In this document: in pieces, positions 56,646-64,000 of the stretch
Layout of the letters: each line of letters opens with the position of its first letter
Position numbering within the stretch: the stretch's first letter is position 1
Notes under the pieces: generated by a model
Seen by the model: the letters and a program-made list of their open reading frames with translations, nothing else
Told to the model about the DNA's origin: nothing
Databases searched by the model: none
Program-made: the position numbers and the translations under genes
Assembly: GCA_902702965.1 (NCBI GenBank)
Contig: CACRXP010000068.1
Location: 1,217,858 to 1,281,857 of the forward strand
Source of the DNA: Spirometra erinaceieuropaei
Lineage: Eukaryota; Platyhelminthes; Cestoda; Diphyllobothriidea; Diphyllobothriidae
Length of the DNA: 64,000 nt
Direction of reading: 5' to 3'

Positions 56646-58424
56646 TATTGCATTAAGATATCAGGCTATATAAAGCGTTTACAAACATTCAAGTGAAAAC
56701 GACGTATCACCTAAAAATAATCTCGAAGTAATTCTTTTCGACACATCGAATTCAAACTTTTTTCCCAGATTACAATTGAAAACCGGCAGTTTCTTTACCA
56801 CAGGCCTAACTGAAAACACATCCATACCAGTAGCAGAGCAAGCTATACAGTTCAAATGACGATTTCTTTGAAAACAAGAAAATATAGTTGGTTTCAAAGA
56901 AGTTGTTGGCTGCTTTAAATGGAAGCATATTCTGCCTGATAACGCAACCTGTGACTGCGAAAAGGAAAGTGAAAGAACAGGTAAAGATGATGCCGTTGCT
57001 TCTAGATCCCATTAGGTTCAAGAAAAGCTGGTCGGTCTTAATAAAAATGGAATTACCTCGTGGTACAATGGGCTGCAGAACTTACAAGAGGCTTGTAAAC
57101 TTTTTGGGACCGTGTTCTTTCCATCTCCGATTCCATCACCTAAAAATCAAGGGACAGATAAATGCGGGGTTAAGGGAATATACAAGTTCCCAAATTAGGC
57201 AGCGGTACCTCGATGGAAAGTCAACGAGGAAGGTAAGGTGCCGTTCAAGTCTGTATTCCATGACATGACACGCACAGGGGACGTCCTCGCAGACAGTGTT
57301 GTCACTGTTGCATAAAAACGGTCAGCTGAGGACTCTTAGGTGTTTTTAAATGAAATACTTGCTCACAATTGACATCTCGCGGCGACCCATTGGCCCAATT
57401 GCCTTCCCGACTGAGCACCCACCAATTCGTCTACATTCAAAAGAACGATCCATTCTTGTGCGGGGTCCACATACATCTGTCTACTATAGCATTCTAGAGG
57501 ACTGAGGGAAATTTGACGGGAACACTTGCCTCCCGAGCAGCCGTCGGATGTAATGGACAGAAAGCTTGGATACACTTGTCGTCATCCCCAGACATGGCGA
57601 CAAACAAAACATCCAAAATCAAGAGGCTGAAGTAAAAAAAAACCGAGGGCAGAACTCGATCCAAAGCCAACGCTTGTGGCACGACATGGTTTTCGCTGTC
57701 TTCCAAAACATGAACGTCGGCATTACAGTTGGTGACTTAACACATGGAAGGAGTCAAAATGGACGAATGATTGCTAATCACTCGTAAACCGACACAAATG
57801 TGTGGCCCCAATATCTATGCTAATAAAGAACAACTTTAAAAGAATTAAAAAGATAAAAGAAAAAGACAATGCTGTGTTTTTGAGGTATGTCATTTTTTCA
57901 TAAAGGCGCAAAATTCCGAAGAAGTCATAAATGCTTGCAATTTAGTCAACTTCATTTCTGAATTTGCGAAATGCCTGCCCATACAAAATACTGAATAAAT
58001 ATGAAAGCACAGATAGAATGATTTTAAAAAACAGTGTTTTACTGAAGTTAACATTTAAATATTTTTCAAAAATTGATGTTATTTCAAGTACGGCGGTTTG
58101 CCAACAGCCTACAGCCTGAGCACAGAGTCAAAAACAGTCTTTCGAAGGTTTGTCTTATTCTTCATGCTTTTGAATTGACTGAGATGCGGTTCAATAAGGA
58201 AAGCCAAATTTGCCTGATTTTGCCGACAGGGACATCATAGGAGCCACCGTTTTCATAATGTCACATGCCGCCAAGCCAATCGATGACTAATAAATGTAAA
58301 TAGAATTGACAGGTACATTTGTAAACTATGGGATTTGAATACATCCCGAACGCATCGCGGCAAGTACGTCCCATAACCCTACCGGGTAACGGCCTCACCA
58401 TGACAGCCAGCATTCGCGATCGCA
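56646..58424. other. No gene recognised
   Basis: The plus frame 56888-57268 (126 codons) is lysine- and arginine-rich without recognised domain; two overlapping minus frames lie at 57363-57706. AT-rich toward 57800-58080. Confidence 0.35.
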
Positions 58425-58605
58425 CCGGACAACCCAGTGGGCTCGTGGCTTCATGGCAGAACGTTGAACTTAGCCCCCACCGATCCAAGAATCAACTTCG
58501 AATCTCAGCTTACCGAAATTTATGTTTGGGTGCGGATGACCGATAAAGGTTACTAAGTCAAAAGTAGTCATTCCAACCTCCTTAGTCCTTGTAGGTAATT
58601 CCTCT
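58425..58605 (+). mobile_element. SINE family A, strongly diverged copy
   Basis: CAGTGGGCTCGTGGCTTCATGG (A box), AACTTCGAATCTCAGC (B box), GTTTGGGTGCGGATGACCG and AAAGTAGTCATTCCAACCTCC followed by AGTCCTTGTAGGTAA keep the family order. The hammerhead-like core is lost. Confidence 0.55.
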
Positions 58606-58726
58606 GCATCATTAAAAATTCACTACACGACTGCCCGCAGAAGCTCCTAACTGAATCCCAAATAAGAACAGGAAAAGCATATTGCCTAATCAGATCGATG
58701 AACAAACTTCCAGCATAGTTAAAATC

Positions 58727-59035
58727 CCCGATCGCAACCGATAGGACAAGGAGCAAGTAACCAAATGATTAAAACTCTGGGCTTAGTAATGCTTAGTAAT
58801 TAAAAACAAGTCGGTTCGATCGCCCAGATGCTTCAAACCTAAGGCTGGAGGAGGCTGGCTAAGGAAGACTAATAAGCCAGAAATGGCTTGCCTTTGTCGG
58901 TAATCTCTTTCTGCCTTTACTACTAGCCGCAGTAAAGCTGCTGGCGGGGCTCCAGACCAACCCACAAAGTGCGACAAGGCAAGCGTTTCCCGTAACCCGA
59001 TAGTAACCTACTCAGTGAGCGTCCCTCTATCTGAT
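58727..59035 (+). mobile_element. SINE family A, full-length but diverged copy
   Basis: CCCGATCGCAACCGATAGGAC, a disturbed head (B-box-like CGGTTCGATCGCCC), GGAGGCTGGCTAAGGAAGAC, TAATAAGCCAGAAATGGC, then a 15-base loss that removes CATTCCAGTCTCC, CTTTGTCGGTAATC and the 3' part to CAGTGAGCGTCCC. About 309 bp long, the same length as one tandem unit. Confidence 0.7.
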
Positions 59036-59059
59036 GTCTTGAGGATGGAAATAAATTTA

Positions 59060-59145
59060 CTGGGCAACTTTTCGAAAGCAGTTCCTCAGATAGTCGTCAG
59101 ATGTATGGGTAATGTGCAAAAAACAGTTAACTTTTAACCGTCCCT
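59060..59145 (+). repeat. Short segment shared with 62350-62465
   Basis: CTTTTCGAAAGCAG, AGTCGTC(A)GA and GTGCAAAAAACAGTTAACTTTTAA recur as CTTTCGAAAAGAT, AGTCGTCGTTAGA and GTGCAAAACAGTTAACATTTAA downstream of the SINE at 62.3 kb. Both lie just 3' of a SINE A copy, so they may belong to a longer host repeat into which SINEs insert. Confidence 0.5.
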
Positions 59146-59586
59146 CTCTGATTGGTTGAATTTCCTGCCAATAGACGTCAACTGCAGTGAGTTGCCTGGC
59201 CGGGATTGGCTGCGTTCGTCCCTGCTTGCCCTTGAGAGTGTCGTACGCGGCATCTGAATCGATATGTCTGTTGACGTATTTCGCGTCTGAGTGCATTGCT
59301 GCTTTTTTGTCGGACAGACGCCAACGGTGCAAATTTTCTTCCGCTGGAAAATGTGTCCTGTGTCTAGTGTTTGCATGACTACCTGGGATAAATGGTCTCT
59401 TATCTTTACCTCCAGTCAGTGTTCAGGCATGCGTGTGAAGGGACCTTCCAGTTTGAACACAAAAACCGCATCGTAAATGGTGCAATGGATTTTGTAGGCG
59501 ATTTACTACTCCTTGAATTATCCGACCTTGTCGTTAGGGGCCACTTTTTTATTCGTCCGACTTTTCGGCTAGATCGCAGTTCGTAG

Positions 59587-59940
59587 CCAGGTCCCGTATT
59601 ACAGGTGGCTGGGGAGTTTGTTTACTAGAGCTATTTTGTAGGGTTCCATAATCACATCTGACCAATTTGGCTTCCGTTTTACGTTTGAGATTAGGATTAG
59701 AGTACCGGTTAATGGTTTCCGATTTTCGCGTTAGGGTTATGCCTTTAGGCTTAGGTTTTCGGGTTACGGTTAGGGTTTGAGCGTACGATTATGTTTCAAT
59801 CCTACGATTAGGTTTTTCAGTTACGGCTATGTCTAAGGGCTACAGTTCAGTTTACGATTTCGGTTAGGGCTAAGGTTGCTGTTTAGGTTAACGGCTAACG
59901 TTTAAGGTTGAGTTTAGGGTTAGGGTTAAGGTCGCCGTCC
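59587..59940 (+). repeat. ACAGGTGGCTGGGG module followed by long TTAGGG-like tract
   Basis: After the module shared with 35.26 kb there is about 250 bp of irregular units on the plus strand: TTAGGATTAG, GTTAGGGTTATG, TTAGGCTTAGG, GGTTACGGTTAGGGTTTG, GGTTAGGGCTAAGG, GAGTTTAGGGTTAGGGTTAAGG. The units drift in both sequence and spacing but several exact GGGTTAGGG are present. It is interstitial, since unrelated sequence continues on both sides. Confidence 0.75.
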
Positions 59941-60004
59941 CCTTACCCACTCCTGGCTACCAACTGCGATCTAGCGGACTTTTCGAACTACCACGCGAAC
60001 CCAT

Positions 60005-60085
60005 CGTCAAGAATGGCTGGCAGACAATGGGTACTAAACCAGATATGATCATCCCAGTCACCCTAGACTTTGTCGGTACTTTTTA
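60005..60085 (+). mobile_element. SINE family A fragment
   Basis: AAGAATGGCTGGCAGACAATGG, TAAACCAGATATGATCATCC, CAGTCACCCTAGACTTTGTCGG are the hammerhead-like block and tail of family A in decayed form. Confidence 0.5.
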
Positions 60086-60239
60086 CTTTGAAGTTTCTCA
60101 AAACCTTTAGGAACTTAAAGGACCCACTTAAGAACTGAGCTCGGTTCAATCGAATATTCACAGATTAAGCATGATTTTAAGATCGGGTAGCTAAACCCAC
60201 ACGCTGCTCCGAGAAAGAGTCGGCTGTAGGGGGCGGTTA

Positions 60240-60542
60240 TTCGGTACGGCCAATGCCACAGAACCTCCATCGCGCAGCCCCTCCCTCGCCCATTCTCCCC
60301 GCCCTTCGCCAGGCGAGATGCGCGTGCTCGAAAAACGCCGCTGTTGTCTGCTCCCGATCGATTCCACAACCGCCCCACGCGCGCGCGTGCGGTCGTCAGC
60401 CCGCGCACGTGCCATGCACGCGCTACCTTGGCCCGCGGCCAACTCGCCGAGGCGTAAGTGCGCTTAGTGCGCGCGCGGAGACGCGAAGCTTCGTGTTGCG
60501 CGCTGACAGCAATCATCTGTCTTAATCGCACACTCTCGCTCC

Positions 60543-60585
<43 letters not shown>

Positions 60586-60665
60586 TCTCGCTCTCGCTTC
60601 TCGCTTTCCTTCACCCTCAACGCGCGCACTCTCTCACTCTGCCGCTGCCTCGTTGGCTCAGTAAT
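60240..60665. promoter_or_regulatory. CpG-rich island-like patch
   Basis: About 420 bp that is markedly richer in GC and in CpG than the rest of the window, with strings such as CGCGCGCGTGCGG and GTGCGCGCGCGGAGACGCG, followed by a (CT)n run and a short plus frame starting at 60664 (MATAKGRNVFYQ...). This could be a promoter region or first exon of a gene, but I see no downstream coding support within the window. The overlapping frames on both strands (90-138 codons) look like GC-rich artefacts. Confidence 0.35.
60544..60583. repeat. (CT)n microsatellite
   Basis: Forty bases of CT dinucleotides, followed by a further interrupted CT-rich stretch to about 60606. Lies within the CpG-rich patch. 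Confidence 0.97.
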
Positions 60666-61104
60666 GGCGACAGCGAAAGGAAGAAACGTGTTTTATCAGG
60701 CCGCCGCCAACGCTGCCAGCTGTTTCGTCATGCACGGCGTGGTTACAACGTGCTGCTTTTCTAGCTGCCGCGTGGTCAGACCTGAAGTCGTACATGGCTC
60801 CAGGCGATGCGAAAGCTTCGGTGGGTGACGTGTTTTGGTAACAATGGGGTGTAGGACCCACAAGTAGATGGCAGCTACAAAAATATACCCTAAAATTCAG
60901 CGTGACAGCAAACACCACTTATTATTAACCGTTCCCGTTGTTTGAAATCGCCTTCCCCTCCTGACTAAATGTAAATTTACTGGCGGCGCTTTATTCAATG
61001 TCCGTAATTTTTTCGAAAACTGCCTCTTGTCTGTTTTTCAATTATCGCGCTAACTTTCTTCGTCAAATAACAGCGTACGAGATGACTTCCGACGGAAATT
61101 TATC
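60666..61104. other. No gene recognised
   Basis: GC-richer at the left, then ordinary AT-rich sequence. Minus frame 60658-60918 has no domain. Confidence 0.35.
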
Positions 61105-61330
61105 TAGGCAGTATGTCATTACCGATAAAGACAAGGGAGGCTGGAATAGCCATTTCTGGCTTATTAGCTGTCGTCAGCCAGTCATACCTAACCCCGAAGT
61201 GTGGAACACCCGAGGCTCGAACTCGCGACCTGTTAGAAGTCCACGCCTCTAACCACGGAGCCACGAGCCCGTTGCCCTGTAGGTTACGATTGGGAATATA
61301 CAATGATAGTGGGCGCTCACCGATCGTTCT
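61105..61330 (-). mobile_element. SINE family A, minus copy
   Basis: On the minus strand: GGTGAGCGCCCACTATCATT, the 5' flank, a tRNA-like head with A box CGTGGCTCCGTGGTTAGAGG and B box GAGTTCGAGCCTCGGG, GTTCCACACTTCGGGGTTAGG. Then a hammerhead-like block (61139-61183) with CTGACGA and GAAA intact. Stem II has one broken pair and stem I one A-C mismatch. Confidence 0.9.
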
Positions 61331-61462
61331 TAAGAACTCACTGTTTCCGTTTGTCTATTTTCTGTGTCTCCTTGCTCTCCGTCCTATGTGCTGTCCAAAC
61401 TGTAAACTCCCCTCTATAACCCGGGTTCGAATCTCAAGTGATCCACACTTGGGGTTGGGTAT

Positions 61463-61507
61463 GACTGGCTGATGACGGCTAATAAGCCAGAAATGGCCAT
61501 TCCGGTC
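61463..61507 (+). ncRNA. Hammerhead-like motif in SINE A, best preserved
   Basis: GACTGG (61463-61468), CTGATGA (61469-61475), stem II GGCT (61477-61480) with AATA loop and AGCC, GAAA (61490-61493), self-complementary stem III TGGCCA with A15.1-U16.1 closing, U17 at 61501, then CCGGTC (61502-61507) closing stem I with one G-U. Weak points are a C-A opposition at the 10.1-11.1 position and U rather than C at the cleavage site. Confidence 0.55.
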
Positions 61508-61771
61508 TCCCTTGTCTTTGTCGGTACCACACGATTTACATCATTCTACTAGTCGCTGTGCGACTGCCTGCGAGGGTTCTTGTATGAGCCCCAAGGCACA
61601 ACGGAACGAGCTTGTTCCGTAACCTGATCGGTGAGCGCCCACTATCATAATTAATATTCCCGATCACAACCGACAGGACAACGGGCCCGTGGCTCAATGG
61701 TAGAGCGTCAAACTCCATGACCAAAGATCCCGGGTTCGAATCTCAAGTGATCCACACTTGGGGTTGGGTAT

Positions 61772-61816
61772 GACTGGCTGATTACGGCTAATAAGCCAGA
61801 AATGGCCGTTCCGGTC
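61772..61816 (+). ncRNA. Hammerhead-like motif in SINE A, core mutated
   Basis: Same fold as the motif 309 bp upstream, but the core reads CTGATTA, so the invariant G8 is changed to T, and stem III has one change (TGGCCG). Predicted inactive. Confidence 0.55.
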
Positions 61817-61847
61817 TCCCTTGTCTTTGTCGGTACCACACGATTTA

Positions 61848-61851
<4 letters not shown>

Positions 61852-61881
<30 letters not shown>
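61852..61881. repeat. (AT)n microsatellite at SINE junction
   Basis: Thirty bases of AT dinucleotide directly between the 3' end of the tandem dimer and the next SINE copy. Confidence 0.97.
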
Positions 61882-61883
<2 letters not shown>

Positions 61884-62316
61884 TAGGGGTCGCTCACCGA
61901 TCGTTCATACGGAACTCACTCGTTCCGTTGTGCCTTGTGGACTCTCTCTCGTGCCCAACGAGCAGCCGCACAGCGGCGCATGATATACAGGCAGAATAGC
62001 ATTACCGACAAAGACAAGAGAGACTGGAATGGCCATTTCTGGCTCATTAGAGTCCATAAGGCACAACGGAACGAGTGAGTTCCGTATGAACGATCGGTGA
62101 GCGCTCCCTACCATTGTATATTCCCGATCGAAAACCGACAAGGCAACGGGCTCGTGGCCCGATGAGTAGAGGCGTTGACTTCTAAACCAACAGGTCGCGA
62201 GTTCGAGGCTCGGGTGTTCCACACTTCGGGCTTGGGTATGGCTGGCTGAGGACGGCTAATAAGCCAGAAATGGCCATTCCAGTCTCCCTTGTCTTTGTCG
62301 GTAATGCTATTCTGCC
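61884..62316. mobile_element. SINE family A, minus fragment followed by full plus copy
   Basis: 61884-62048 is a minus copy of the 3' part, ending inside its hammerhead-like block (GGCTCATTAG). At 62049 the orientation flips and a plus copy starts with the 3' part (AGTCCATAAGGCACAACGG). It runs through the 5' flank, head (62150-62215; B box GAGTTCGAGGCTC) and hammerhead-like block to CTTTGTCGGTAATGC. The two 3' parts (61886-61950 and 62049-62113) form a near-perfect hairpin. Confidence 0.9.
62240..62284 (+). ncRNA. Hammerhead-like motif in SINE A
   Basis: GGCTGG, CTGAGGA (fits CUGANGA), GGCT-AATA-AGCC, GAAA, TGGCCA, TT, CCAGTC. Stem I pairs with one G-U. Same C-A opposition under stem II as the other copies. 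Confidence 0.55.
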
Positions 62317-62341
62317 TATATATATATATATATATATATAT
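62317..62341. repeat. (TA)n microsatellite at SINE end
   Basis: Twenty-five bases of TA at the 3' end of the SINE, where other copies read CTGCCTATATCATG; the run may have grown from that TATAT. Confidence 0.95.
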
Positions 62342-64000
62342 TTATCAGAAGAAATAAGCTCTTTCGAAAAGATAAACATGCTTTATTTTAATTTTTCGAC
62401 TTTGGTTCCACAAGTCGTCGTTAGACGTGAAGTAAGTGTGCAAAACAGTTAACATTTAAACATGCCTAAAATCGATTTTGCCCTGTCACTCCTTCTGGCG
62501 TAATGTCCTGATTGACCGGTACATCCTAAGAGGCGAATTATTCGCCACAAATAAAAGGTTCATAGGTTTTATGGTAGTTCATAATTAGGTGCAGTCAACA
62601 AGAGTATAGGAACCCGAAAGGGAGGATATCTCGCCGATGCAGACAGGCCTAAGAGAGCGTATTCAGATCCGTAAACCGTTCCCGGATAGCTGTCCGTTGG
62701 TAGGCAATGAAAAATTGAAATGCAAACCAAAGTTTGACCAAAGTAAAGCACCTTGGTCCCCGAACCCAGTACCCAATGTTGTTAGGAAGAATACTAGATC
62801 ACTCAAATTTGCCTGATATTGGCTCAAGCAGGATAGTCGGAACACTGGCTTTCAGTCCTGCAGCGAAGGTTTACTAAATTTTATTTTATTCTAAATCTAC
62901 CCGACATCGCCGACTTCGGGGTCAGTTGTTTTGACGAGAAACTGCATCTTCGAAAACAACAGGGGGGGGGGGTCACTTCTCAACCTGCACCGAAGCCCAT
63001 GGCCAATCAGATACCTCATAGGAAGCAAAGGGCTGTGGCTGTGCGACTGTCAGTTACGGGAAACCCAGCTCTCTCCTGGAGCATTCAATACTGCGAAAAA
63101 TTTTCTGACTAGACGGAACTGCCAATCAAAGTTGCCAGTTCTCCAATCCCTCCCCCACCCCCTGGTGTGACAAAAGAAAACTTCTCACGCCACCATGGGA
63201 ATTCAACACACCTGAATGCATCCTCATGGGTAGGTTTGGATTCCGGTATAATTAGGGTTGGGAAACTACAAAAGCTCTTTGCCCCTTCGTTCAGTCGACG
63301 CAAACGTGCAAATGCAATCAACTAAACAGTCCCCGGCTGAAATTCGGAAGGCTTGGAAGAACGTGTTGCAAAAGCTTCCCGACCGTGGCACAGACAGTAG
63401 TCGATTTTTTCGTAGAGTTGGCGTAGTCCTTATTCCCCTATCGAAGTTTTGGCGTAGATCGATTACTCAGCCCACGCGCTGACAGTGCGATCCCTCTACA
63501 ACTCCCAAAATTCCCTCATTCGTCAAAAATACCCACATTTGGCAGACAGAAGTTACCTCCAGCAAGTACTTTTTGGGACAATGCACGGTTAAAAATAATT
63601 CACCAACTAGAGCACAGGATTCCTACACTAGAGAGCGGAGGACACCGCTTAGGTCCTTAACGGGGACGGTATTCTGACGATTCTGTTTGAGCACGCCTAT
63701 TAATCAAGAAGGCGGAGATATCGAGTTACCTAGAAAACTTGACAACTGTATGGATAGAGCTAAAAGGGAGAACTGATCAGTGAAAGATTTGGCGGTTCCA
63801 TTCCAACTCGCAGGAAACTCCGGCTGCCCGTGACCAACTCGATTCGCATAATTTACTTAACAATGGGCTTTAACTGTCCAACTACTACACGATCAGACCC
63901 CAAATCATGCGGAGCACACGATAAGTTACTCAGGGATATGCAAATTCACTAGAAAAGTACATCCAGAGTCCACGGAAAGCGCTCTCACTTACCGACCAGA
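62342..64000. other. No gene recognised
   Basis: 62350-62465 is shared with 59060-59145. A ten-base G run lies near 62962. Frames are under 80 codons and have no domain. No further SINE or foldback copy is visible up to the window end. Confidence 0.4.

Larger units (their letters stand above)
61415..61855 (+). mobile_element. SINE family A, recent head-to-tail tandem dimer
   Basis: The first unit is entered at its B box (CCGGGTTCGAATCTCAAGTG, 61421) and the second has a full head at 61681-61745. The sequence from the B box through CGGTACCACACGATTTACATCA is almost identical in both (61422-61551 and 61731-61855; two differences seen), offset 309 bp. The A box TGGCTCAATGG is at 61690-61700 and the B box GGTTCGAATCT at 61733-61743, a spacing proper for a tRNA-type pol III promoter. 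This is the youngest-looking copy of the family in the window. Confidence 0.93.

Noticed and set aside
61681..61745. Functional tRNA gene
   Set aside because: A and B boxes are good, but the acceptor stem and anticodon loop do not close properly, and the head is always followed by the same SINE body.

Overview
The window looks like a repeat-dense, gene-poor stretch of a eukaryotic draft genome. The best match I can argue from the sequence is a parasitic flatworm, probably a diphyllobothriidean tapeworm such as the Spirometra/Diphyllobothrium group. The reasons are degenerate TTAGGG-like tracts, Penelope-like retroelement (PLE) remnants with a GIY-YIG nuclease, a degraded zinc-finger string of the type I recall from predicted tapeworm proteins, and a tRNA-derived SINE carrying a hammerhead-ribozyme-like fold, as in the known schistosome Sm-alpha SINE. 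The taxon is inference. There is one 54-base assembly gap (N) at 55112-55165. I found no protein gene that I would call functional; the long open frames are remnants of mobile elements, of one alpha-tubulin pseudogene, or chance frames.

Layout. 1-10.2 kb: a 57-bp-arm inverted repeat (1.0-1.3 kb), a TTAGGG-like tract, a 255-bp tandem duplication (4.6-5.1 kb) and the first large palindromic (foldback) element (6.3-7.3 kb). 10.2-18.8 kb: a head-to-head pair of SINEs, a PLE 3' end folded back on itself with a hammerhead motif in each arm (12.2-13.3 kb), a zinc-finger relic, more SINE pieces and a second, more decayed PLE (17.9-18.8 kb). 19.1-26.4 kb: an alpha-tubulin pseudogene next to a tandem duplication of two roughly 3-kb units. 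26.7-27.7, 33.3-34.0, 40.8-41.8, 50.1-51.1, 51.1-52.1 and 52.7-53.5 kb: further foldback copies whose termini suggest a Tc1/mariner-like MITE. 32-39.8 kb and 58.4-62.3 kb: many SINE copies as singles, inverted pairs and tandem dimers. 42.4-45.6 kb and 52.1-55.1 kb: a second tRNA-headed family. 54.6-56.7 kb: a palindrome at the gap followed by tandem GC-richer repeats. 60.2-60.7 kb: a CpG-rich patch with a CT microsatellite.

The most interesting thing here is that two unrelated element classes both carry hammerhead-type self-cleaving RNA motifs. In the PLE the motif is a minimal form with an extremely short stem III. In the SINE (called family A below) it lies just downstream of a tRNA-like pol III promoter, and at least two loci contain head-to-tail dimers with a period of about 306-309 bp. 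A tandem transcript with one ribozyme per unit could in principle be cut into monomers, the arrangement known for Sm-alpha and for retrozymes. Several other loci hold the same SINE as head-to-head inverted pairs. All statements on activity are predictions from base pairing.
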